64,000 nt of DNA from Leucobacter sp. G161 (GTDB lineage: Bacteria; Actinomycetota; Actinomycetes; Actinomycetales; Microbacteriaceae): contig NZ_LOHP01000064.1 in NCBI RefSeq assembly GCF_001482305.1, positions 1 to 64,000 on the forward strand. The letters run 5' to 3'. Positions 1 through 8,753 of this stretch are shown in pieces. The position numbers were made by a program, and so were the translations under genes. How positions within the stretch are numbered: position 1 is the first letter of the stretch; each line of letters begins with the position of its first letter. A model generated the notes under the pieces. The model had not been told where the DNA came from, did no database searches, and saw nothing but the letters and a program-made list of their open reading frames with translations.

Positions 1-2783
1 ACGGCTCCCGACCCGCCTCCGTTGCCGCGGTCCCGCCGGTGTCCGAGGACCCGGCGGAGCTCGGCGATTTTACGGCGCTCACCTACCAGATGCTGTCGGT
101 GCTTGAGACGAGCAGCCCCTTTGACGAGCTCGCGCGCGTCGAGTGGATCGACGAGCTCGTCGAGGCTGGCCGATCCTCCGCTGCCGCCGACGCGTGGCTC
201 ACTGAGCTCGCCGCAACGAACCGCGCTGCCTACCAGCGGGGCGTGCGCCGCCGCGCCGGGAGGCTCCGCAAGGACGTCGTGCGGGCGAACCCCGCCGCGC
301 TCGAGGCCGCGCTGCACCCCAACGCGCGCGCCCTCATCACCCGGATCGCCGACCACGGCGTGACGACCCTCATCCTCGACGAGTGCCACCACCTGCTCGA
401 CCACTGGGCCGTCGTGGTGCACTGCCTCGCCGGGCGAATCCGCGAGCGCGGAGTCGAACCCCGCATCATTGGGCTCACCGCGACGCTGCCGTCGGAGGAC
501 GACCGCACGCTCTACGAGAACTACACGGGCCTGCTCGGCGACGTCGACTACGAGCTGCCGACGCCCGCCGTCGTCAAAGAGGGCAACCTCGCGCCCTACC
601 GGGACTTCGCCTGGTTCGTGACGCCCACCCCCGACGAGCTTTCGTTTCTCAGCACACAGGATCGGGAGCTCGAACAGCTCGTGTCCGAGACGCTTGCCGG
701 TGCTGACGGCCTCGACTTCCTCGAGCACACGCTCGTGGGCGGCGGCGCGGGTGCCGGTTCAGGCGCGGGTGCCGGTTCGAGCGCGAGTGCCGGTGCCGCA
801 GCCGAGGCTGGCTCATCGCTCTCCTCGCTCACCGCCCACGAGCTCGAGTCGCGGCTCGCGGCCGCCTTCAAGGCGGACCTCACGATCGCGGAGGCCGCGA
901 TCCGGGTGCTCGCGGAACTCGATCCTGAGCACGAGATCGTGCGCGCTGGCGGCCCCGCGGCCACCACGCGGCCAAGCACCGAGCAGCGGCTGCGTGTGCT
1001 CGCCCGCTACGCCCTCGAGCGCATCTTGCCAGACCCCGAGCGGGCGGCGCTGTGGGCGAAGACGCGGGGCGTGCTCGCCGACTTCGGCTACCACCTCACC
1101 GACCGCGGCGTGCGGCGGGGCCGCGATCCGATCGACCAGGTGCTCGCAACCTCTGCGGCGAAGGACAGCGCGATCGGCGAGATCCTTCGCCTCGAACTCG
1201 GCACCGACACCGGGAAGGACATACGCGCGGTGGTGCTCGTCGACTTCGCCGTGCACGGGCACGGAACCGCCTCGCGCGGTGACCGGGCCGGGGCCCTCCG
1301 GTGCTTTGATACGGTCGTGGCAGACCCGCGGCTGACGGAGCTCCGGCCCGTCATGGTCACGGGGCAGCATATGCGGATCGCGGCGCGCGACACCGCGGCG
1401 CTGCTGCCGCGGCTTGCGGCGATCCTCGGGCGCGAACTCGCCGCGAGCGAGACCCCGAACCCCGCCGTCGTAGAGCTCGAGACCGCGGGGCTCGGATCCG
1501 CCGCCGTGGTCGCCGCTGTCTCGCAGCTCGTCGCCGAGGGAAGCGTGCGGCTGCTCGTCGGCACCCGTGGGCTCCTCGGTGAGGGCTGGGACTGTCCCGC
1601 GGTGAACACGCTCATCGACCTGTCCGTCGCGGCAACCTCCGCTGCCACCCAGCAGCTCCGCGGCCGAACGCTCAGGCTCGACCCCGCCTGGCCCGAGAAG
1701 GTCGCGCACAACTGGACCGTCGCCTGCGTGCTCGAAGCCGACACGAAGCTCGACGGCACGAGCGACGTGACGCGGCTCACCCGCAAGCACGCGCAGGTCT
1801 GGGGGATCGCCCTCGACGAAACCGCGGCGGTCGTGCGCGGGCTCGAACACACGCTGACCTCGCGGCAGCTCGTGCAGCTTGACGCGCTCAGCGCCAAGCG
1901 GGTGCCGGCGACGCGCGCCGCCGACCTCAACCGGGCGACCGTCGAGGCGCTGCCGCGGCGATCCGACACCCGCCTGCAGTGGCGGATCGGCGAGGAGTAT
2001 CTCGGCGAGGAGCGGGCGGCCCTGGCCATTTCCGCTCCGCCGAAGCGGCGCCCGTTCGCGAGCTCGGTGACGCTGCAGTTCGTGCTGCTGGTGCTCGGCA
2101 CGCTGCTCGTCCTGGCGCTGCTGCAGCTCGAGCGTTTCGGTTCGCGGCTGCGCGAGATGCCCGTGGGCAGCGCGGTCGTGACGGTGCTGTTCGCGCTCGC
2201 CGTGACGCTCTGGGGCGCGCGGGATCTCCTCGGGGAACTCTGGCGGTCGGTGCGACAGCGGGCGCTGCCCGCGACCGCCTACCAGGGCGCGGCCTTCGCG
2301 ATCGCTCGCGTGCTCCACACCCGCGACTTCGTGCGCGCCTTCGGCCGGGGCAACATCGTCGTCGTGCCGCAGCACGCGACTCCGAGGGTCGTCTCGCACT
2401 ACACGGTCGAGGTGCGTGGCGGGTCGCTCGCGGAGCAGCGGCTCCTGCTCGACACCCTCGATGAACTCATGGCGCCGGTGCGGTCGCCGAGGTTTCTGCT
2501 TGAGATTGGCGTATCGCCGCTGAACCTGCGAAACCCGGTGAGCTGGCTCGCCGGAAGGATCACCTCACTACTGGGCGTGCGTACCCGATACCTCCAGGTG
2601 CCCGCGGTGCTCGGCAGGCGTCGCGCCGACGCGCAGCTGTTCGCGCGGGAGTGGACGCGTCAGGTGGGGCCCTGCACGCTGCACGAGATCGATTCGCCCG
2701 AGGAGCTCGCGCTGCTCACCCGCGCCCGCAAGCGGAGCGCCGCCCCGGACACCCGCACAACTCGCCGCGAGGTCTGGGCGTAG
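1..2783 (+). CDS. SF2 (DEAD/DEAH-like) helicase with C-terminal membrane segments, 5' partial
   Basis: The frame is open to the left edge, so the first visible start codon (39) need not be the real one and the N-terminus, including the Walker A loop, lies outside the window. Seen: a DECH box (LILDECHHLLDHW, about residue 110 from base 39), motif III-like GLTATLP, and a C-terminal helicase half with GTRGLLGEGWD and the arginine-finger region QQLRGRTLRLD. This supports a superfamily II NTP-dependent helicase/translocase. Unusually, two hydrophobic stretches follow the helicase core (about bases 2070-2135 and 2165-2230), then a roughly 180-residue soluble tail. A Gly/Ala/Ser-rich spacer at bases 744-830 is made of an 18-bp repeat. 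Membrane anchoring of an SF2 helicase is not typical of housekeeping repair helicases. Substrate and role are unknown; a defence or nucleic-acid uptake role is only a guess. Confidence 0.75.
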   Translation, partial: GSRPASVAAVPPVSEDPAELGDFTALTYQMLSVLETSSPFDELARVEWIDELVEAGRSSAAADAWLTELAATNRAAYQRGVRRRAGRLRKDVVRANPAALEAALHPNARALITRIADHGVTTLILDECHHLLDHWAVVVHCLAGRIRERGVEPRIIGLTATLPSEDDRTLYENYTGLLGDVDYELPTPAVVKEGNLAPYRDFAWFVTPTPDELSFLSTQDRELEQLVSETLAGADGLDFLEHTLVGGGAGAGSGAGAGSSASAGAAAEAGSSLSSLTAHELESRLAAAFKADLTIAEAAIRVLAELDPEHEIVRAGGPAATTRPSTEQRLRVLARYALERILPDPERAALWAKTRGVLADFGYHLTDRGVRRGRDPIDQVLATSAAKDSAIGEILRLELGTDTGKDIRAVVLVDFAVHGHGTASRGDRAGALRCFDTVVADPRLTELRPVMVTGQHMRIAARDTAALLPRLAAILGRELAASETPNPAVVELETAGLGSAAVVAAVSQLVAEGSVRLLVGTRGLLGEGWDCPAVNTLIDLSVAATSAATQQLRGRTLRLDPAWPEKVAHNWTVACVLEADTKLDGTSDVTRLTRKHAQVWGIALDETAAVVRGLEHTLTSRQLVQLDALSAKRVPATRAADLNRATVEALPRRSDTRLQWRIGEEYLGEERAALAISAPPKRRPFASSVTLQFVLLVLGTLLVLALLQLERFGSRLREMPVGSAVVTVLFALAVTLWGARDLLGELWRSVRQRALPATAYQGAAFAIARVLHTRDFVRAFGRGNIVVVPQHATPRVVSHYTVEVRGGSLAEQRLLLDTLDELMAPVRSPRFLLEIGVSPLNLRNPVSWLAGRITSLLGVRTRYLQVPAVLGRRRADAQLFAREWTRQVGPCTLHEIDSPEELALLTRARKRSAAPDTRTTRREVWA
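744..797 (+). repeat. in-frame 18-bp minisatellite, three units
   Basis: Three consecutive 18-bp units (744-761, 762-779, 780-797) are seen. The first two are identical except for the last base and the third is diverged. They encode a Gly-Ala-Gly-Ala-Gly-Ser type linker in the helicase, so copy-number change would alter linker length without a frameshift. Confidence 0.8.
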
Positions 2784-2828
2784 CCGGGCCGAGACGTGTC
2801 CGCCAAGTCAGCGAGCCGGCTGGGTCAT

Positions 2829-2857
2829 GCTGGGCGAGGCTCGTGGCCTCGCCCAGC
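2829..2857. terminator. bidirectional hairpin between convergent genes
   Basis: A perfect 12-bp stem (2829-2840 with 2846-2857) and a 5-nt loop sit between the helicase stop and the convergent trpB stop. There is no strong T-run on either side, so termination is inferred from stem strength and position. Confidence 0.6.
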
Positions 2858-2863
2858 GGCACC

Positions 2864-4105
2864 CTACTTCGCCAGCAGCTCCGCGACGAAGTCCACATCC
2901 TTGTCACCGCGGCCCGAGAGATTCACGATGATGATCTCGTCGGTGGCCAGCGTCGGCGCGAGCTTCACGGCGTGCGCAACCGCGTGCGACGACTCGAGCG
3001 CGGGGATGATGCCCTCGGTGCGGGTGAGCAGCTGGAATGCCGCGAGTGTCTCGGCGTCCGACGCGATGACGTAGTCCGCGCGCCCGAGCTGCTCGAGCCT
3101 GGCATGCTGCGGGCCGACACCCGGGTAGTCGATGCCCGAGGCGATCGAGTGCACCGCCGACGGCTCGCCCGCGGCGTCCTGCAGCACCTTCGTGCGCATG
3201 CCGTGGAGCACGCCGGGGGTGCCGAGCGTCATGGTTGCCGCGTGGCGGGTGCCCTCGAGGCCCTCACCGCCAGGCTCGACGCCGACGAGCTTCACTGACT
3301 CGTCCCCGAGGAACGCGGTGAACAGGCCGAGCGCGTTGGATCCGCCGCCGACCGCCGCGACGAGGTAGTCGGGGAGTGTACCCTCAGCCTCAAGGATCTG
3401 TGCGCGCGCCTCGCGGCCGACGACGGACTGGAAGTCGCGCACCATCGTCGGGTAGGGGTGGGGGCCGACGACGGAACCGATCGCGAAGAAGTACTCCTCC
3501 GGATCTGCCGCGTAGGTGCCGAATGCAGAATCGACGGCCTCCTTGAGCGAGCGGCCGCCCTCCTCGACGGTGACAACCTTTGCTCCGAGCAGCTCCATAC
3601 GCACGACGTTCGGGTGCTGCTTCGCGACGTCGATCGCGCCCATGTGGATCTCGCACTTCAGCCCGGTGAGAGCCGCGGCAGTGGCGAGCGCCACGCCGTG
3701 CTGGCCCGCGCCGGTCTCTGCGATGAGGGTGCGCTTGCCCATGCGTTTGGCGAGCAGCGCCTCGCCGAGGGTGTGGTTGATCTTGTGCGCGCCGGTGTGG
3801 TTGAGGTCTTCGCGCTTGAGGTAGATCTTCGCGCCGCCGAGCTTTCGGCTGAGGTTCTCCGCGTAGTACAGCAGCGAGGGCCGGCCGACGTACTTCGAGA
3901 GCAGTGCCTGGTACTCGGCCTGGAAAGCGGGGTCGGCGCTGGCCGCGGCGTACTCGCGAGCGACCTCTGCCATCGGCTCGACGAGGTGGGGCGGGAGCTC
4001 TGCGCCGCCGAACTCGCCAAAGAAGCCGGCCTCGTCGGCCTGGTAGTCGGGGTGCAGCGCGGGTGCGTCAGCCGTTACAGCATGCGCGGAATCAGCGTGA
4101 GACAT
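2864..4105 (-). CDS. trpB: tryptophan synthase beta subunit, stand-alone second copy
   Basis: The product makes L-tryptophan from indole and serine with PLP. Seen: [12 protein letters not shown] near the N-terminus, the PLP-lysine motif [20 protein letters not shown] with the catalytic Glu, the phosphate-binding loop GGGSNALG and GRGDKD at the C-terminus. The length of 413 residues is normal for the family. The ATG at 4105 is chosen because AGGAG lies 10 nt upstream; a longer frame exists but would run through the attenuator. There is no trpA beside it, and a different trpB sits in the operon at 22439. The two differ clearly (for example HTGAHKINH versus HTGSHKINN), so this is not a recent duplicate. 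Upstream lie a Trp-rich leader peptide and terminator, so expression should rise when charged tRNA-Trp is scarce. An alternative role is salvage of free indole. Confidence 0.93.
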   Translation of the reverse strand: MSHADSAHAVTADAPALHPDYQADEAGFFGEFGGAELPPHLVEPMAEVAREYAAASADPAFQAEYQALLSKYVGRPSLLYYAENLSRKLGGAKIYLKREDLNHTGAHKINHTLGEALLAKRMGKRTLIAETGAGQHGVALATAAALTGLKCEIHMGAIDVAKQHPNVVRMELLGAKVVTVEEGGRSLKEAVDSAFGTYAADPEEYFFAIGSVVGPHPYPTMVRDFQSVVGREARAQILEAEGTLPDYLVAAVGGGSNALGLFTAFLGDESVKLVGVEPGGEGLEGTRHAATMTLGTPGVLHGMRTKVLQDAAGEPSAVHSIASGIDYPGVGPQHARLEQLGRADYVIASDAETLAAFQLLTRTEGIIPALESSHAVAHAVKLAPTLATDEIIIVNLSGRGDKDVDFVAELLAK

Positions 4106-4147
4106 GGGTGGTGAGCTCCTGGTGTTGAGCCTCGCACTGCGCCACCG

Positions 4148-4185
4148 AAACGAAAACCGCCCGAGTGACATGCACTGCGAGGCGG
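4148..4185 (-). terminator. attenuator terminator of stand-alone trpB
   Basis: Read on the minus strand, CCGCCT (4185-4180) pairs with GGGCGG (4162-4157), with an inner AGTG/CACT stem and a CATGT loop, followed by the T-rich stretch TTTTCGTTT (4156-4148). This is an intrinsic terminator between the Trp leader peptide and trpB. Its 5' arm (CCGCCTC) is complementary to GAGGCGG at 4223-4217, directly after the leader Trp codons, so the antiterminator and terminator folds are mutually exclusive. Confidence 0.82.
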
Positions 4186-4222
4186 TGTGGGTTCTGGGTT
4201 CTGCGTAAGAACGTGGCCGCCT

Positions 4223-4264
4223 CTAGGCGAGCCACCACTCCTGGTTGAGTCCAATCTTGCGCAT
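4223..4264 (-). CDS. trpL: trp operon-type leader peptide with tandem Trp codons
   Basis: This is a 13-codon ORF, MRKIGLNQEWWLA, with two consecutive TGG codons at positions 10-11 and a stop at 4223-4225. It lies 117 bases upstream of the trpB start. A self-pairing hairpin (GTGG..CCAC flanking CGCC..GGCG) covers the Trp codons and the next segment, giving the classical 1:2, 2:3 and 3:4 alternatives of ribosome-stalling attenuation. The -10-like TATGCT (4276-4271) ends 6 nt before the ATG and there is no Shine-Dalgarno, so the transcript probably starts at the AUG (leaderless). Too short for usual gene callers; the tandem Trp codons and the competing hairpins make it convincing. Confidence 0.88.
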   Translation of the reverse strand: MRKIGLNQEWWLA

Positions 4265-4270
4265 GGCAGG

Positions 4271-4276
4271 AGCATA
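4271..4276 (-). promoter_or_regulatory. -10 element of trpL-trpB transcript
   Basis: TATGCT on the minus strand ends exactly 6 nt before the leader-peptide ATG. The same -10-to-start spacing recurs at about ten genes in the window. No clear -35 was identified. Confidence 0.55.
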
Positions 4277-4306
4277 GCACCTGGAACACCTGCGAGAATA
4301 GACGAT

Positions 4307-5230
4307 ATGCGTATTCTCTTCGCCGGAACTCCGGAATTTGCTGTGCCGAGCCTCCGGGCGCTCGCCGCGGCAGGGCACGACATCGTCGGCGTCATCACGC
4401 GCGAGGACGCGCCGCTCGGCCGCAAGCGCGTGCTCACGCCATCGCCCGTCGCGCAGGCCGCCGAGGAGCTCGGGCTCGAGACACTCAAGGCCAATCGGCT
4501 CGGCGAGGACGCGACCGCCTGGGCCGAGGCCCGCGGCGCCGAACTTGGCGTGATCGTCGCCTACGGCGGGCTGCTGCGCGAGCCGCTGCTGTCGCTGCCC
4601 AATCACGGCTGGATCAACCTGCACTTCTCCGACCTCCCGCGCTGGCGGGGAGCCGCCCCCGTGCAGCGGGCGCTCATGGACGGCGAGCAGGATCTCGGCG
4701 TCACCGTGTTCCGCCTCGTCGAAGCGCTCGACGCGGGCGACGTGCTCACGCGCGACACGACGAGCTTCGCGCCCGGCACCTCCGCAGGTGTTGCGCTCAC
4801 CGAGCTGTCAAGCACGGGAACCGAGGCGCTCATGCGCGCGGTCGACCTCCTCGCAGAGAATCCCTCCGCGGGCGAGCCGCAGGTCGGCGAGGACACCTAC
4901 GCGCACAAGCTCAGCCGGGAGGACGGCAGGATCGAGCCGCACACCGTCTCCGCCGCGGCCGCACTCGCGCACTGGGCCGGCGTCACCCCGGAGCCCGGCG
5001 CCTACGCGCTGCTCGGCGAGCAGGCGGTCAAGCTCACCGAGCTCAAGGCCTTCGTCGGCGATGTCCCGGCGGATCTCGCCGCGGGCGAGGCCCGGCTCGT
5101 CGGCAAGACCGCGCTGCTTGGCTTCGCCGAGGGCGCCCTCGAACTCTCACGGGTGCAGCCGGCCGGCAAACCCGCAATGGACGGAAACGCGTGGCTTCGT
5201 GGCCGCGGCGGAAAGGCGGAGCTCGCATGA
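4307..5230 (+). CDS. fmt: methionyl-tRNA formyltransferase
   Basis: It transfers a formyl group from 10-formyl-tetrahydrofolate to initiator Met-tRNA. Seen: MRILFAGTPEFAVPSL at the N-terminus, the catalytic region INLHFSDLPRWRGAAPVQ (Asn, His and the Ser-x-Leu-Pro signature) around residue 105-120, and a C-terminal tRNA-binding domain. At 307 residues the length is normal. The frame extends upstream to 4187, but that region overlaps the divergent trp leader; the ATG at 4307 matches the family start. No good Shine-Dalgarno is seen. It is divergent from trpL and overlaps rsmB by 4 bases (ATGA). Confidence 0.96.
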   Translation: MRILFAGTPEFAVPSLRALAAAGHDIVGVITREDAPLGRKRVLTPSPVAQAAEELGLETLKANRLGEDATAWAEARGAELGVIVAYGGLLREPLLSLPNHGWINLHFSDLPRWRGAAPVQRALMDGEQDLGVTVFRLVEALDAGDVLTRDTTSFAPGTSAGVALTELSSTGTEALMRAVDLLAENPSAGEPQVGEDTYAHKLSREDGRIEPHTVSAAAALAHWAGVTPEPGAYALLGEQAVKLTELKAFVGDVPADLAAGEARLVGKTALLGFAEGALELSRVQPAGKPAMDGNAWLRGRGGKAELA

Positions 5231-6825
5231 GCCCACAGGACAACGGCGGATCCCGCGGCGACAGTTCTCGGGGCGGAGGGCAGCGCTCGGGCAGCGAAGC
5301 CGGTCGAGGCGGCACACGCGGCAACTCGCGGGGTGGCAACTCCCGCGGCGGAGGTCAGCGTGGCGGCCAGCGTGACCGCGCGCCGCGGGCCCGGATCTCG
5401 GGCGCCCGCATCGTCGCGTACGACGTGCTGCGCGACGTGGTCGACCGCGACGCGTACGCGAACCTCGCGCTTGCTTCCCGGATCCGCACCGCGCGCCTCG
5501 ACTCACGCGACGCGGGCCTCGCGACCGAGCTCGCGGCCGGAACGCTGCGCGGCCTGGGCCGCATCGATCGCATCATCGAGCTCGCCGCCGGCCGCTCGAC
5601 CGCGGACATCGATCCAGTAGCGCTGAACGTGCTGCGCCTCGGCGCGCACCAGCTGCTCTCGATGCGCACCGCGGCCCACGCAGCCGTGCACGAGAGCGTC
5701 GAGCTGCAGCGGCGCGTCGGCAGCGAGCGCGCGGCGGGCTTCGTGAACGGCGTGCTCCGGGAGATCGGGCGCGCGACGAGCGAGGAGTGGGACGAGCGCA
5801 TCGTCGCCGAGGCGAAGACCCCGGACGAGGCGCTCGCCGCCCGCGCCTCGCACCCCGCCTGGGTGCTGCGGGCCCTGCGCGACGCGCTCCGCGCCGAGGG
5901 CCGCGAAGCAGAGATCGAGGCGCTGCTCGAAACGAACAACGCGTCCCCGCGCGTGAACCTCGCGCTGCTCGAGGGGGCTGGCATCACGGCCGAGGAACTC
6001 GCGGCGGTCGAGCCCGACCTGTTTGACGCGGTGGGTTCCTCTGCGATCGGGCTCGAGCTGCACGGCGGCGACCCCGCGCGCGCGATGGCGACGGCTGAGG
6101 AACAGGCAAACGTGTCCGCGGGGCTGCTCCGCGTGCAGGATCAGGGATCGCAGCTCGCCGCCCTCGCGCTGGTTCGGGCAACCCCCGTCGTGCAGGGTGA
6201 GCGCTGGCTCGACCTCTGTGCGGGGCCGGGCGGGAAGACCGCGATCCTCGCCGCTGAGGCGCTCGTCGAGGGCGCGACCGTGCGCGCGAACGAGGTGTCG
6301 GATCACCGAGCCGAGCTCGTCCGCGACTCCGTGAGCGGAGTTGCCGCGTTGCCGGGCGACGTCATCGAGGTCGTCTCGCACGACGGCCGCGAGGAGGACG
6401 CCTACGGCTGCGGGCGGGGCGAGCACGAGCTCTACGACCGCATCCTCGTCGACGCGCCCTGCTCCGGGCTCGGCGCGCTGCGTCGCCGCCCCGAGGCGCG
6501 CTGGCGCAAGCAGCCCGGCGATCTCCCCGAGCTCACGGCGCTGCAGAGCGAGCTTGTCGATGCCGCACTCGCGCACCTGAAGCCGGGCGGCGTGCTCGCC
6601 TACGTGACGTGTTCGCCGCACCTCGCGGAGACGCGGGTGGGCGTGGATCGGGCGCTGAAGCGCCACCCCGAACTGCGCGAACTCGATGCGAAGGCTGCAG
6701 TGCTCGCGGCGTCGCGCGAGGGCGAAGCACCTGATCTCGCAGGCGAGCAGCTCAGCGCGCAGCTCTGGCCGCACCGCCACGGCACCGACGCGATGTTCGT
6801 GTCGCTGCTTACGCGCGACAGCTAG
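5227..6825 (+). CDS. rsmB: 16S rRNA m5C967 methyltransferase (RsmB/Fmu)
   Basis: It methylates a 16S rRNA cytosine using SAM. An N-terminal Gly/Arg-rich disordered stretch (residues 1-50) is followed by a NusB-like RNA-binding domain (about 55-190) and a Rossmann methyltransferase. Motifs seen: LDLCAGPGGKT (SAM binding, about 328), DAPCSGLGALRRRPE (about 408-422, catalytic Cys in PCSG) and YVTCSPH (second Cys, about 461). It is translationally coupled to fmt through ATGA, an arrangement common in actinobacteria. Its 3' end overlaps the convergent EamA gene by 17 bases. Confidence 0.95.
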   Translation: MSPQDNGGSRGDSSRGGGQRSGSEAGRGGTRGNSRGGNSRGGGQRGGQRDRAPRARISGARIVAYDVLRDVVDRDAYANLALASRIRTARLDSRDAGLATELAAGTLRGLGRIDRIIELAAGRSTADIDPVALNVLRLGAHQLLSMRTAAHAAVHESVELQRRVGSERAAGFVNGVLREIGRATSEEWDERIVAEAKTPDEALAARASHPAWVLRALRDALRAEGREAEIEALLETNNASPRVNLALLEGAGITAEELAAVEPDLFDAVGSSAIGLELHGGDPARAMATAEEQANVSAGLLRVQDQGSQLAALALVRATPVVQGERWLDLCAGPGGKTAILAAEALVEGATVRANEVSDHRAELVRDSVSGVAALPGDVIEVVSHDGREEDAYGCGRGEHELYDRILVDAPCSGLGALRRRPEARWRKQPGDLPELTALQSELVDAALAHLKPGGVLAYVTCSPHLAETRVGVDRALKRHPELRELDAKAAVLAASREGEAPDLAGEQLSAQLWPHRHGTDAMFVSLLTRDS

Positions 6826-7744
6826 CTGTACTGCGGCGCGCAAGCCGCCGTTCGAGGACCCCCTGACTCGCGAGGATTCCCAGCACGACGATCGCGCCGC
6901 CGAGCGGCTCGTTCCAGTGGATGCCTTCGCCGAGGAACAGCGCGCCGAAGGTGACCCCGACGACGGGGGTGAGGTAGGTCACCGTTGAGGCGCGCGCTGC
7001 GCCCCACTCCCGGATGATCCCCGTGTACCAGATGTAGGCGATGCCGCTGCCGAGCACCCCGAGCGCCAAGATCGCGAGCGCGACTGGCGGCGTGAGGTGC
7101 ACCTCCCCGGTGGAGAGTACGGGGGCGGCGATGAGCGCGAGGGCGGTCGCGAGTGCCATCTGCATGGCAGCGATCGTGATCGTGTCGAGGTCAGTGTTGG
7201 CGAGAAAGCGGCGCATGTAGAGCCCGCCGAAGCCGTAGCAGGCGGTTGCGCCGAGTGCCGCCAGGACTCCCGGCAGCGAGCCGCTGCCGCCGTCGAACAG
7301 CACTCGCCAGGGCGCGACGAGGACAACGACCCCGAGGATCCCGATCCCGAGCCCGAGCCGTTTCGCGCGTGACAGCCGCTCGGTTGGGAGTAACAGTGGG
7401 GTGAGCAGCAACGTCATGATTGGCGTTGTCGCGTTCACGATGCTCGCCACGGTGCTCGGCACCATCGTTTCCGCCCACGCGAACAGCGTGAAGGGAATCG
7501 TACACAGCGTCGCGGCGACGACCGTGAGATGCAGCCAGATGCGCGGACTTCGCGGCCAAGCCCGGCGCGTGACGAGCATGATGCACACGAGGGTGGCCGC
7601 GCCCAGGCTCACCCGACCGAGTGCGACCTGGCCGGGGGCGAGCCCCGCCAGGCTGACCTTCATGAACAGAAAGCTTGACCCCCACACGAGGGCGAGTGCG
7701 GCGAACGAGAGGGCGGTCCGGGAGGCTCGGGGGTGCGGGGGCAT
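6809..7744 (-). CDS. EamA/DMT family transporter (putative metabolite exporter)
   Basis: This is a 311-residue protein with about ten hydrophobic helices arranged as two EamA repeats (LSFAALALVWGSSFLFMK at the start; a second repeat beginning near the middle with the GFGGLYMRRF region). The family exports amino acids, nucleosides or other small metabolites; the substrate cannot be told here. The ATG at 7744 is chosen from family N-termini, and TAAGCT lies 7 nt upstream, so the mRNA may be nearly leaderless. It is divergent from a LysR regulator, a common regulator-target pair, and its stop overlaps convergent rsmB. Confidence 0.88.
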   Translation of the reverse strand: MPPHPRASRTALSFAALALVWGSSFLFMKVSLAGLAPGQVALGRVSLGAATLVCIMLVTRRAWPRSPRIWLHLTVVAATLCTIPFTLFAWAETMVPSTVASIVNATTPIMTLLLTPLLLPTERLSRAKRLGLGIGILGVVVLVAPWRVLFDGGSGSLPGVLAALGATACYGFGGLYMRRFLANTDLDTITIAAMQMALATALALIAAPVLSTGEVHLTPPVALAILALGVLGSGIAYIWYTGIIREWGAARASTVTYLTPVVGVTFGALFLGEGIHWNEPLGGAIVVLGILASQGVLERRLARRSTASCRA

Positions 7745-7814
7745 GCGGCTAAGCTTAGAAATCACTCGAGCATGAAACAAACGAATGCTGCTCATGCTCA
7801 CATGAAGGAGGCTC

Positions 7815-8744
7815 ATGGTGCCCACGACAAAACAGCTGCGCGCATTCGTCGCTGTCGCGGACAGTGGATCCTTCACCGACGCGGCTGCCGCGCTCGGGGT
7901 CAGTCAATCCGCGGTATCGCACGCGATCGCAGGGTTGGAGCGCGAGCTCGCCGGGCCCCTCTTTGACCGGCGCACCCTCTCGCTCACCTCGCTCGGGCAA
8001 CGGACCGTCGGGCACGCTCGTGCGGCATCGGTCGCGATCGAGACTCTCGAAGCAGCCGCCCGCGGCGATCGATCTGTATCTGGGCCTGTGCGCTTGGGCG
8101 CCGTGCCGACGGTCTGCCGGGGGCTGCTCCCCGAGCTCATCGAGGAGTGGGCCGCAGCGCTCCCAGATGTCCGTGTGGACGTGTTCGAGGGCGACGACGA
8201 CGAGATGCCAGAGTGGCTCGAGAACGGATTCGTTGACATCGCGATCCTCGTCGACCCGGCCGAACAGCCTGCGCACTCCAAGGTCGTTGACGTCGACGAG
8301 TATGCGGCGGTGATTCGTGAGGACCACCCCCTCGTTGAGCTTCCTGAGATTCCCCTTGCCGAGCTCTCCGACGACGGCATGATCGTGTCGAGCGGCGGCT
8401 GCGAGACACACGTCCAGTCGATCTTCGCGGCCGCCGGAATCCCGCTTGAGGTGCGACACCGGGTGCGCGAAACGAGCACCCTGCTCGCGATGGTTGAGCA
8501 GGGGTTCGGTGTCTCGATTGTGCCGACGCTCGGGCGCGGCATGCTCCCGTCGAATCTCCGCATGCGGCCGCTCGTCGAACGCCGCGCGCGACGCCTCGTG
8601 CTCGCCCTTCCCGACAATCGAGATCCGCACCCGGTGGGAGCCGCGCTCCTGTCTCACACGAGGTCACGTCGGGCCGCTTCGAAGCAAGCTGACCGGGGAG
8701 CCGACGCGCTGCTCGAGGGGGAGGCCGCCGCGCGGATCGCGTAG
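7815..8744 (+). CDS. LysR family transcriptional regulator
   Basis: This is a 309-residue protein with an N-terminal winged HTH (residues 4-62: [20 protein letters not shown], then [20 protein letters not shown]) and a periplasmic-binding-like effector domain. A GGAGG sits just before the ATG at 7815. It is divergent from the EamA exporter with about 70 bp between the starts, so it probably regulates that gene and itself in response to the exported compound. The last ~30 residues are Ala/Arg-rich and look unstructured. Its stop codon overlaps the -10 hexamer of rpe. Confidence 0.9.
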   Translation: MVPTTKQLRAFVAVADSGSFTDAAAALGVSQSAVSHAIAGLERELAGPLFDRRTLSLTSLGQRTVGHARAASVAIETLEAAARGDRSVSGPVRLGAVPTVCRGLLPELIEEWAAALPDVRVDVFEGDDDEMPEWLENGFVDIAILVDPAEQPAHSKVVDVDEYAAVIREDHPLVELPEIPLAELSDDGMIVSSGGCETHVQSIFAAAGIPLEVRHRVRETSTLLAMVEQGFGVSIVPTLGRGMLPSNLRMRPLVERRARRLVLALPDNRDPHPVGAALLSHTRSRRAASKQADRGADALLEGEAAARIA

Positions 8745-8753
8745 GCTGGGAGT

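Noticed and set aside
813-2399. 528-codon minus-strand frame opposite the helicase
   Set aside because: Arg/Glu/His-rich shadow without motifs; the plus-strand helicase motifs are convincing.
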